Shown here: positions 18,148 through 25,129 of the stretch, piece by piece
Layout of the letters: the number at the start of each line of letters is the position of its first letter
How positions within the stretch are numbered: position 1 is the stretch's first letter
NCBI GenBank assembly: GCA_937949545.1
Contig: CALEDR010000008.1
Coordinates: 1-64,000 of the forward strand
DNA length: 64,000 nucleotides
Origin: an uncultured Phycisphaerae bacterium
GTDB lineage: Bacteria; Planctomycetota; Phycisphaerae; Sedimentisphaerales; Anaerohalosphaeraceae
Reading direction: 5' to 3'
Notes under the pieces: model-generated
Seen by the model: the letters and a program-made list of their open reading frames with translations, nothing else
Databases searched by the model: none
Told to the model about the DNA's origin: nothing
Position numbers and translations under genes: made by a program

Positions 18148-21100
18148 TTATTCCTCCCGGACCGGTTCGGTCATGCCCATATAGCGCCGTCCGATAGCCA
18201 GCTCCCGGACCCCCTGCGGCCAGATGCTCAGCGAGACCAGCCGGCGGTCCAGAGATTCGTCCATCGAAAAACTCAGCCCGTAAAACAGCCGATGATAACG
18301 GCGAATCAGGGTCAGTTCGCTGCGGACAGTTTGCCCGTACTCAAAGTTGTATTCCTGAGCTAGAATCGCCGTGTACCGGGTACTCAGTGAATATGTCAGA
18401 GCCGCCACAAGGGAGTGGGACCCCTCTTCATGAATGCCCTTCGAGGGGATGTCCACAAGAACAGGCCGCAGATACCGGCTTCCGATGTAATAACTCAGGT
18501 CCGGATAGACATAGCGGCTGATGCCGATATCCACCTGCTGAATCTGTCCACTGTCGATGTCGTAATTCTGGTCGCTGAGCACAGCGGTTGTCTCGCTGAC
18601 TTTCCATTCCACATCGCTTCGGAGCGTGTTCCGCACCAGCCCGAAGAAGGGGTTGGTCCGTCGGGTCCGCAGCGGAATGGAGGAGTCGTTGAACAGAAAG
18701 CCCGCCGGCCCGTATCGTCCCAGCGGGTCAATATCCTCGTCCGCCGGATTGTTGACCCAGGTGGCGTCCAAATCCCAGCGGAGCCAGTCCACCGATTCCT
18801 GCCGGCCTTCGGGGCCTCGGCGGGTCTGCCACCGCTGAGAAAGACCCACATTGTACACATTGCGCATTTCCACGGCGGGGCTGTTGTCTTCAAACAGGGC
18901 TGCTTCAAAGTGCGGTTTGACCAGGTGGCGGATGCCGTTCAGATTCCACAGGCGGCTCTGAACAGAAGGGTCTGTCTTCCAGAACATCGTGGACATCCGC
19001 ACGCCGTACTCGCCGAGAACCGGTGTGTCCTCCGGGGACACCGTTGTGCCGTCCAGGTCCAGATTGAATTCGTCGTGATCCTCATAAGCGAAGGTGGCGG
19101 CGGCATACGGCACGGTCTTGAGGGTGCCCAGCATCAGCGGCCAGTCCACTTCATTGCGGGTGTAAGCCAGCGTGTAGAAATCTTCTTCCGTAGGCGGCGA
19201 AACGAGGTCTTCATCAAACCGGTTGCGCAGCCGTCCGACCTGCGTGTCGCTGTAGAACGTCAGACGATGGTCCCAGAACGAAGCGCCTTTGAGGTGATAC
19301 TCCACCGTCGGCAGCTCTTCGATGGTTGTCTCAAAGTCGTTGATGCGGGTCTTGCCGAGAATCGAGAAGGCCCAGTTGTCCTTCAGCCGCTTCAGGTGCA
19401 CCAGGGTTTCCTGGGGCTTATCCGTATAGTATTCTCCCCGATACATCCATTCCTGGAAATAGCGGTCGGATAAGTAGCCCGCCTCCAGGGTCAGCTGCCA
19501 GTCTTCAGGCAGGTACGTGCGATGCCGCCAGCTGAACCGCCCGCGGACATCCCGGTCCGGGTCCACATTGCGCCGTTCGCTGCCGTACCGCCCGAGGTCA
19601 TCGGTGCCCCGATAGGTCATCACGTACCCGAGCAACTCACCGAACGAATTGGGGTGTTTGTATTCCGATTCAATGCCGGCCCCGACGCCCCGGTCACTGA
19701 AGTAATCCAGGGCCAGTTCCGCATCGGTGCCTTCCGTCTGGGCTTTGCCGAACAGATTGGCCAGATTCCACCGGGTTTCCACGGCCGTGCCGAACTCGTT
19801 GTCGTTTCCGATGCGAAGCCGGCTGAGCGGAAAGGCCGGACGGGCGAAGTTTGTCTGGAAGTGGGGCCATTTCCACAGTGTCGTGGGCCCGTATCGGAAG
19901 GACACGTCTTCAAAATCTGCTTCCGGCTGTGAGCCGGCGGCCTGGCCGCGCACCCGCTCTTCCAGCTGTTCGCCGGTCATCAGAATCATTCGAGCGGCTC
20001 GGACGGAAATTTGCGGCAGATAAAATTCGCTGTCCGTCAGTTCGACGTTTTCTCCCTCAAAGGTTGTTTCGTTGATTCGCCGCAGGGTCTCGGCCCGAAT
20101 GTAAATCGGGATGGCCCGGGAGGGACTGAAGGTCCGCAGCTCGGCTCCGACGACCAGTGCCTGCTGCCGCTGAAAGTCGTAGTAAATCTCATCCGCCCGG
20201 ATGGTCATCTCGCCTTCGGTCATCACGATATTGCCGGCCAGATACACCCCTTCGATGGTGCCGGAGGCGATTTCATTGCCGCCGGGGCCCGGCCGGGTCT
20301 GCGTCAGAGAATCACCCCCGTAATACACCACGGCGCTGTCGGCCAGAAACTCCAGCAGCGTGCCTTCCTCGTCGCGCTTCTGCCACAGATAAAACCGTCC
20401 GGAAATCGTGGCGGCTTTGCGGCCGTCCGGCAAAGTTCGAATCTCAATTTCCGGGGCCGGCTCCCAGAGGGCGTTGATATGAATCGGATAGGATGCGCTC
20501 GGCTTTTTCTCTTTGGGGGCGGTCGAGGAGGATAGGGCAAGACGGGTCTGAGCGGCCGCTGCGGATTTTCGAACCGCCGGACTGTGCGGCGGCAGAAAAC
20601 GGTCTTCCATCCGAGGCACATAGGCCGTCAGCGGCGGAACAGGGCCCTGACGAATCCGCCCAAAGGTTTCCAGAGCCCGCTGATACAGCGAGTCGCTTTC
20701 GAGGTCATCTTTGCTGATCGTTTCTTCCTCCCGGACAGTCACGAACACCTGACCCGTCACCAGAAATCGAACGGCAAGCCGGTGGGCGTTTTCCGCCACC
20801 GGTGCCGACGAAACCGTCATTCTGGAGCGGCTTCCTTTTTTCAGGGACACACCGTCCTCCAGATACAGATATGCTTCGTAATACTGCCCTTCGGAAAGAC
20901 CGGATGCTTCCGTCCGCAGCTGGAGCACAGCGATAGCCCGGTCGGCAAAGAACTGGTTGTCGCCGATGTTTCCTTCAACCCCCCCTTCCAAAATCAGCCG
21001 GGACGGCTCCTGCGGGTCGTCAGCCGTCCGGAGCATTCGTCGGGCGGACAGATGCATATCCTGGCCAGCCGGAAACAGAGGGGTTCCTTCCGCCCAAGCG

Positions 21101-21156
21101 GCGGCCGATGCGGCAATCAACGGCCAGAAAAGCCATCCGATCCTTCGAATCTGCAT
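18148..21156 (-). CDS. lptD: LptD-like LPS-assembly outer-membrane protein
   Basis: A 1002-residue exported protein with an N-terminal signal peptide ending in AWAEG. The N-terminal 400 residues show repeated OstA/LptA-type beta-jellyroll strands (LILEGGVEGNI, IRADEIYYDFQRQQALVVGAE, FEGENVELTDSEFY). The C-terminal 550 residues alternate aromatic strands like a large barrel (LTFYSDTQVGRL, YRGTDDLGRYG). This is the plan of LptD, which inserts lipopolysaccharide into the outer leaflet. It is more diverged than proteobacterial LptD, and the cysteines of E. coli LptD are not evident. Together with the LolCDE set and a WaaP-like kinase it argues for an LPS-bearing diderm envelope. Confidence 0.75.
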   Translation of the reverse strand: MQIRRIGWLFWPLIAASAAAWAEGTPLFPAGQDMHLSARRMLRTADDPQEPSRLILEGGVEGNIGDNQFFADRAIAVLQLRTEASGLSEGQYYEAYLYLEDGVSLKKGSRSRMTVSSAPVAENAHRLAVRFLVTGQVFVTVREEETISKDDLESDSLYQRALETFGRIRQGPVPPLTAYVPRMEDRFLPPHSPAVRKSAAAAQTRLALSSSTAPKEKKPSASYPIHINALWEPAPEIEIRTLPDGRKAATISGRFYLWQKRDEEGTLLEFLADSAVVYYGGDSLTQTRPGPGGNEIASGTIEGVYLAGNIVMTEGEMTIRADEIYYDFQRQQALVVGAELRTFSPSRAIPIYIRAETLRRINETTFEGENVELTDSEFYLPQISVRAARMILMTGEQLEERVRGQAAGSQPEADFEDVSFRYGPTTLWKWPHFQTNFARPAFPLSRLRIGNDNEFGTAVETRWNLANLFGKAQTEGTDAELALDYFSDRGVGAGIESEYKHPNSFGELLGYVMTYRGTDDLGRYGSERRNVDPDRDVRGRFSWRHRTYLPEDWQLTLEAGYLSDRYFQEWMYRGEYYTDKPQETLVHLKRLKDNWAFSILGKTRINDFETTIEELPTVEYHLKGASFWDHRLTFYSDTQVGRLRNRFDEDLVSPPTEEDFYTLAYTRNEVDWPLMLGTLKTVPYAAATFAYEDHDEFNLDLDGTTVSPEDTPVLGEYGVRMSTMFWKTDPSVQSRLWNLNGIRHLVKPHFEAALFEDNSPAVEMRNVYNVGLSQRWQTRRGPEGRQESVDWLRWDLDATWVNNPADEDIDPLGRYGPAGFLFNDSSIPLRTRRTNPFFGLVRNTLRSDVEWKVSETTAVLSDQNYDIDSGQIQQVDIGISRYVYPDLSYYIGSRYLRPVLVDIPSKGIHEEGSHSLVAALTYSLSTRYTAILAQEYNFEYGQTVRSELTLIRRYHRLFYGLSFSMDESLDRRLVSLSIWPQGVRELAIGRRYMGMTEPVREE

Positions 21157-21311
21157 GACTCAAACCTTTCCGGAAGCTAACCAGACTCTTTGTATCTTTT
21201 CCGTGGAGAACATCCGCCTCTTCAAACTTGGAGATTATAGCGATTCAGCAGGTCAATTCCATACAAAAAAGCGAATAATCAGGGGACAGGATGCCCCCTC
21301 GAATTCTGCGT

Positions 21312-22076
21312 TTACAGGCGTCGGTATTGGATAACCGCCCTGTACAGTCCGTTCAGGCGTGCGGCTTTGATGATTTGCGGGGGGTACTTTTCATTTCGGG
21401 GCTGGAGGCGAATCTGGTTCTTGGAATCAAAAAAGACCCGTTTGAAGGTGGTTTCGTAGGGGTTTTGCAGGCGGACCAGGCAGTCCGCCCCGCTTTGGAC
21501 CGCGGCGGCGGGGGAGAAGATCACAATATCGCCCTGGCGAAACTCCGGTTCCATCGAATCGCCGACTACCCGCAGGGCAAAGGCGTTCGGGTCATGCAGG
21601 TCCGGAGCCAGGACATAGTCGTCGGCCGTCCCGGCGGGATAACCGAGGTTGTCAAAATCGTTGGGATACCCGGCGGCTGCTTTATTGATAACCGGTATCC
21701 AGTTTCCGGGCGGGCGGTTTTGGGCGGTTTCGGTCTCCCGGCGAAACAGTTTGCTGACATCCGAGATGCTTTGTTTGCGGGAAAGCAGATTTTGGATGAG
21801 AGTGCGGTATCGGCGGTTTTCCGCCGTGAGGGCCTCAAACTCCCGTCGGATGTCAGCGGGAATTTTTTCCTTATGCGCCAAATGAAGAAGATATCCGCTC
21901 TTGAATTGGAGGATTTTTTCGAGTTTGCAAATCAGTTCATCCGAGGGCGGATTTTTGACTCGTCCGGTCTCGATGGTGGAAAGATAGGGCTTGGAAAAGC
22001 CGGTCTTGGCGGCCACTTCATCTAAGGTCAGCCGGAGTTCTTTGCGTTTTTGACGGATGACTTGTCCGAAGGTCAT
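21312..22076 (-). CDS. XRE-type repressor with S24 (LexA/CI-like) self-cleavage domain
   Basis: A 254-residue regulator. Residues 4-60 form a Cro/CI helix-turn-helix (LTLDEVAAKTGFSKPYLSTIE), followed by a charged linker. The C-terminal half has all features of self-cleaving repressors: an A-G scissile pair in AAAGYP (A135-G136), the nucleophile serine in GDSMEP (S174) and the general-base lysine in FKRVF (K212). Such proteins cleave themselves when DNA damage activates RecA. The start at ATG 22076 puts the gene only six bases past its own -10 element. It may be a prophage-type or stress regulator; no phage genes are adjacent. RNase P RNA is directly upstream on the same strand. Confidence 0.85.
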   Translation of the reverse strand: MTFGQVIRQKRKELRLTLDEVAAKTGFSKPYLSTIETGRVKNPPSDELICKLEKILQFKSGYLLHLAHKEKIPADIRREFEALTAENRRYRTLIQNLLSRKQSISDVSKLFRRETETAQNRPPGNWIPVINKAAAGYPNDFDNLGYPAGTADDYVLAPDLHDPNAFALRVVGDSMEPEFRQGDIVIFSPAAAVQSGADCLVRLQNPYETTFKRVFFDSKNQIRLQPRNEKYPPQIIKAARLNGLYRAVIQYRRL

Positions 22077-22082
22077 AGAGCC

Positions 22083-22110
22083 ATTGTAACATATTTTTTG
22101 AAACAAGCAA
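22083..22110 (-). promoter_or_regulatory. Promoter of the S24 repressor gene, predicted leaderless transcript
   Basis: On the minus strand TTGCTT (22105-22110) is followed after 16 bases by TACAAT (22083-22088), which ends six bases before the ATG. Transcription would begin at or next to the start codon, giving a leaderless message. A six-base inverted repeat with a three-base centre (ATATTT-GAT-AAATAT, 22114-22128) lies just upstream and could be an operator. Confidence 0.55.
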
Positions 22111-22177
22111 AAAATATTTGATAAATATCTAACAACGGAAGGATAAAAAAGAGTGGGTCTGTAAGCCGAGTTCTGTT

Positions 22178-22272
22178 CCCCGCACCTGCTTGGAGTGCAG
22201 TCCGATTTTTTCCGCTGACAGATTGAAACACCCGCTGGCGAGACACGTCGGACACTCCAAGCAGGTGCGGGG
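22178..22272 (-). repeat. rnpB hairpin insert A (P19 position)
   Basis: A 95-base palindromic element between the 3' strand of P2 and the 3' strand of P4. Its arms CCCCGCACCTGCTTGGAGT and the exact complement pair over 19 bases, then after a three-base bulge over six more (GTCCGA with TCGGAC). It matches insert C with about seven differences, including the apical region. Confidence 0.9.
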
Positions 22273-22469
22273 CGGCGGTTATTACACTGGACCGATTGTT
22301 ACCAATCGGCTCTGTCTGAAGATTTCCCCTCAGACAAGCAACCTACCCGCCGGAATCGCCCGGGCCGGGCTCCGGCATACTTGGTTTTGCAGGCGGCGGG
22401 GTTTGCCGTGCCGCTGCCGTTGCCGACAGCGCGGTGCGCTCTTACCGCACCTTTTCACCATTGCCTGTT

Positions 22470-22562
22470 CCTCGCACCTGCCTGAAGAGCCGGACGAGAT
22501 CTGGCCTGGAAGGTTGAAATCGTCCAAAGCCAAAACCCTCTGTTCTTCAAGTAGGTGCGGGG
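22470..22562 (-). repeat. rnpB hairpin insert B (P12 position)
   Basis: A 93-base hairpin in place of P12. In RNA sense its left arm begins CCCCGCACCTACTTG, the same as insert C, and pairs 17 of 19 bases with its right arm. The apical half differs from A and C but keeps a shared TTTCAACCT motif. It appears to be a diverged copy of the same module. Confidence 0.8.
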
Positions 22563-22654
22563 CCATCGGCTGTGTGTTTTCTGTGGCACTTTCCCTCGGG
22601 TTGCCCCGGGCGGCCGTTAGCCGTCGCCGTGCCCTGTCCTGCTCGGACTTTCCT

Positions 22655-22749
22655 CCCCGCACCTGCTTGGAGTGCGGTCCGATTTTTTTCCGCTGACAGG
22701 TTGAAACACACGCTGCAAGACACGTCGGACACTCCAAGTAGGTGCGGGG
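22655..22749 (-). repeat. rnpB hairpin insert C (P3 position)
   Basis: A 95-base hairpin in place of P3, between the 5' strand of P2 and the P4 segment AGGAAAGTCCG. It is about 93 percent identical to insert A by hand alignment. One arm change (C to T on the plus strand) creates a single mismatch in the basal stem. Confidence 0.9.
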
Positions 22750-22776
22750 CAACCGCCCGACCCACTCTATACCTAT

Positions 22777-22806
22777 ATTATACGAAAAAATTTCGTTCGA
22801 GGGCAA
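22777..22806 (-). promoter_or_regulatory. rnpB promoter
   Basis: On the minus strand TTGCCC (22801-22806) and a perfect TATAAT (22777-22782) are separated by 18 bases and lie 9 bases before the RNA 5' end predicted from P1. The spacer contains a perfect inverted repeat, ACGAAA-AAA-TTTCGT on the plus strand (22782-22796). Confidence 0.75.
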
Positions 22807-22986
22807 CGATTCAAAAATTATTTCCATTTCCGGGAAACAAAGCGGCAAAAATAACCTGATTGCCTGAAACGGCTTATGATAAAGGATATAATACACCCTG
22901 TAATCTCTGAAAATATTTTCATTTTTTACTTCTTTTTCAGTTTGTCTCGGTTAACATTTAATATATAATGCTTGATAAGTTGGGAG

Positions 22987-23019
22987 AAGGAGGGTAATCC
23001 TTTTTGGGTTACCCTCCTT
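22987..23019 (-). terminator. Hairpin downstream of the LarA-like gene
   Basis: A 14-base-pair stem (22987-23000 with 23006-23019, loop TTTTT on the plus strand) lies 30 bases after the stop codon. No U-run follows in the transcript direction, so it may stabilise the 3' end rather than terminate by itself. Confidence 0.45.
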
Positions 23020-23049
23020 AAATTTTGCGCCCCATATCGGCCTGATTGG

Positions 23050-24369
23050 TTATTGGGCTGTTGATTCCTGTTTTTCGATTTTGGGTCGAATTGCCAGTTT
23101 GTTGGCCCCATCCACAAACAGGATTTTGACCAGCGGGTTTTCCTCGATCCATTCATTGAGGAGAGCCTGGGGGTTTTTGACGGCTGTTAGATGAATTCTT
23201 CGCACCAGCGGTTCTTCGATCTGTGTGCAGATATAAAACTTGCTTAATCGCCGCAGCAATTGTGCGAAACGGTAGGGCTTGTGGCTGTACAGCTTGTACT
23301 GCGCCGGTTTTTCGCGGAGGATTTGTTCGAGCGGCTCAGTGAGTTTCAGATAAAAATCCTCGTAGGCAATCTGCGGGCAGATGCCGTTGGTACAGGCCGC
23401 CAGAAACAGAATTTGTCCCCCGTCAAGCACAACCCGATGGGTCAGTTCCAGCGCCCGCTGGGCGATATACAAGTCGCTGTCGTCCGGGTGTCCGCCGCAG
23501 GAGACGACCATTCGCTCCACGCGCGGGAGGGTATATTCCGTATGTTCATCGACGGCTGAAAAGGCCTGCGGGGTGACTTCCTGAGCTGGTCCGAACCGGG
23601 CCCAGTACAGTTTGCTTTTGTCGCTGATGGTTACGACGGCCCAAACGGCTCGTCCCTGAACGATTTTTTCCATCGCTTCCAGCTGATCCGCCGCCAGCGG
23701 CTGAAGTCGGCGTGCCGGGTTCGGATGCCAGGGATGCGCCCCGTAAATCGAGCGGCTGTCAAAGGTCAGACTGTGATTGACCTGAGCGGTTTGGAAGGCG
23801 CACGCACCCGGCACAAAGTTTTTGACGGGGTTGGAGTAGCCCGCAAAATAGTGAAATTTGACATCGCTGAAGACCAGGAATACATCCGCATTGTCCAGAA
23901 CGGCGTTGTAAAGAATCGGCGTGCCGTACGCGGTTCGGCCGGCATCCGACATCTGCGACGTCTGGCAGTCGTGGAGAACGGTTTCATACGAAAGGATTCC
24001 CGTCTGCCGGACCAGCTGGACGATTTTTTCGAGGATGGCCTTGTTTTCCGGCATTTGGGCAGTATGGGTGCCGGTGCAGATCAGGAAGGTCAGCTGCTCG
24101 GCGCCTTTCAGCAGCCCAAAGACCGGCGGCAGGACCGCATTCCACGGAAAATCCCTCGTCCCGTCCGGCAGCAGCACACAAAGACGCTTTCCCTGAATCT
24201 GCTGAACGAACTGCCGGGCCGTCGGACGGGCGGAAAGGTTGACAAGAGAATCTTCCGGGTGGGCGTCTGCCATCGGTCTGGGCCGAATCCACCCGGCCAG
24301 ATTTTCTGAAGGCAGGTAGAGTTTGATCTGTTCCCGGCCGTAGTGAAGCAACACTTCCATACCTATCAT
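23050..24369 (-). CDS. LarA-like nickel-pincer racemase family protein (DUF2088)
   Basis: A 439-residue homolog of lactate racemase LarA, whose family isomerises 2-hydroxy acids using a nickel-pincer nucleotide. Family landmarks are LLPDGTRDFPW (the T-R segment), CTGTHTAQMP, and FHYFAGYSNPVKNFVPGA, which holds the His and the Lys to which the cofactor is attached in LarA. Start is ATG 24369 with AGGAG eight bases upstream; the frame is open further up but unsupported. The maturation genes larB, larC and larE are not in the window, so activity on lactate is not established. It is divergent from the TetR efflux operon. Confidence 0.8.
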   Translation of the reverse strand: MIGMEVLLHYGREQIKLYLPSENLAGWIRPRPMADAHPEDSLVNLSARPTARQFVQQIQGKRLCVLLPDGTRDFPWNAVLPPVFGLLKGAEQLTFLICTGTHTAQMPENKAILEKIVQLVRQTGILSYETVLHDCQTSQMSDAGRTAYGTPILYNAVLDNADVFLVFSDVKFHYFAGYSNPVKNFVPGACAFQTAQVNHSLTFDSRSIYGAHPWHPNPARRLQPLAADQLEAMEKIVQGRAVWAVVTISDKSKLYWARFGPAQEVTPQAFSAVDEHTEYTLPRVERMVVSCGGHPDDSDLYIAQRALELTHRVVLDGGQILFLAACTNGICPQIAYEDFYLKLTEPLEQILREKPAQYKLYSHKPYRFAQLLRRLSKFYICTQIEEPLVRRIHLTAVKNPQALLNEWIEENPLVKILFVDGANKLAIRPKIEKQESTAQ

Positions 24370-24422
24370 TTTATGCACTCCTGCCGGAGATACAAGATTT
24401 TGCGAAAAACGGAAAAAGAATC

Positions 24423-24476
24423 TTGACAAGATTAAAACAGTTGTTTAATATGCTCGTTTGAAACAAATGTTTGTTT
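24423..24476 (+). promoter_or_regulatory. Promoter and operator of the TetR-RND efflux operon
   Basis: A consensus TTGACA (24423-24428) and TAATAT (24446-24451) are spaced exactly 17 bases. A perfect inverted repeat, AAACAAA-TG-TTTGTTT (24461-24476), starts just past the expected transcription start. This is the classic site for TetR autorepression. Confidence 0.75.
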
Positions 24477-24481
24477 TGTGT

Positions 24482-25129
24482 ATGGAAAATACCGATAATA
24501 ATTTTGAGAGCAGTTCAGATACTCGAAATCGGCTCCTATATGCCGCGGAAAAGCTCTTTTGCCAGCGCGGTTTTGAGGGTACATCGGTTCGGGACATAAC
24601 CGCCGAGGCCGGCTGTAACATCGCCGCCGTCAATTACTATTTCGGAAGCAAGGAAAAACTCTACGAAGAGCTTTTCCACATGCGGCTTTCGGAAAAAATT
24701 CAAGGCCACATGAAAACAATCGAGCAGGTTTGTGCCCGCCCTGATGCAACATTAGAAGATCTGCTGCGCGAACTGGTGCGTCCGACGATGGAATCGGCTT
24801 TGCGGGGGGATACCTGGTCGCGTGTAGTACGGTTTCTGGTTCGGGAGGCCCTCCATCATCGTTTCGGACGGGATAAAATTGCGGAGGAACTGATTGACAA
24901 ATTTTTTGAGCGGCTGGCTGCGGCATTTCGGCAGCTGCTGCCGGGGCTTGAGAAGCGGGCAGCGTGGCGGGCGGTTCTGACATTTGAATCGCTCGTAATG
25001 CACCCGATTTTGTTTTTTGAAATGTATGACCTGGTGCTGCCGGGCTTTACGGTAAAGGAAATCACCGAGCAGATTGTTCGGGTTGGGGCGGCCGGGCTTC
25101 GGAGTTGTTTGAAAGGAACGGCGGAATGA
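24482..25129 (+). CDS. TetR/AcrR-family repressor, CerR-like C-terminal domain
   Basis: A 215-residue regulator. The N-terminal helix-turn-helix is clear (TRNRLLYAAEKLFCQRGFEGTSVRDI, then NIAAVNYYFGSKEKLYEELF in pieces). The remainder resembles the CerR/DUF1956 ligand-binding domain found in regulators of RND pumps. ATG 24482 is chosen because the earlier in-frame TTG 24458 and ATG 24467 lie at the predicted transcription start and inside the operator. The stop overlaps the next start by the ATGA arrangement, so it heads the efflux operon and presumably represses it until an unknown toxic compound binds. Confidence 0.85.
   Translation: MENTDNNFESSSDTRNRLLYAAEKLFCQRGFEGTSVRDITAEAGCNIAAVNYYFGSKEKLYEELFHMRLSEKIQGHMKTIEQVCARPDATLEDLLRELVRPTMESALRGDTWSRVVRFLVREALHHRFGRDKIAEELIDKFFERLAAAFRQLLPGLEKRAAWRAVLTFESLVMHPILFFEMYDLVLPGFTVKEITEQIVRVGAAGLRSCLKGTAE

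Larger units (their letters stand above)
22151..22767 (-). ncRNA. rnpB: RNase P RNA, type A core with three related hairpin inserts
   Basis: This is the catalytic RNA of RNase P, which matures tRNA 5' ends. On the minus strand the universal segments appear in order: P1 arm GAGTGGGTC, P4 segment AGGAAAGTCCG, AGGGAAAGTGCCACAGAAA, GGTGCGGTAAGAGCGCACC, GGCACGGCAAACCCC, GGGTAGGTTGCTTG, ACAGAACTCGGCTTA and the pairing P1 arm GACCCACTC. P2 pairs GGCGGTT with AACCGCC. The span is 617 bases, far above the usual 350-400, because hairpins of about 95 bases occupy the P3, P12 and P19 positions; without them the core is about 334 bases. Ends are set by the P1 helix. A T-run follows the 3' end. Confidence 0.95.

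Noticed and set aside
22178-22749. Three related repeats with regular-looking spacing, considered as a CRISPR-like or transposon array
   Set aside because: They lie exactly at variable helices of a well-defined RNase P RNA, the intervening sequences are conserved RNase P core, and no cas or transposase gene is nearby.
22330-22896. Long open frame of 188 residues on the minus strand across rnpB
   Set aside because: It is read through the RNase P RNA gene; the translation has no domain and the RNA explains the sequence.
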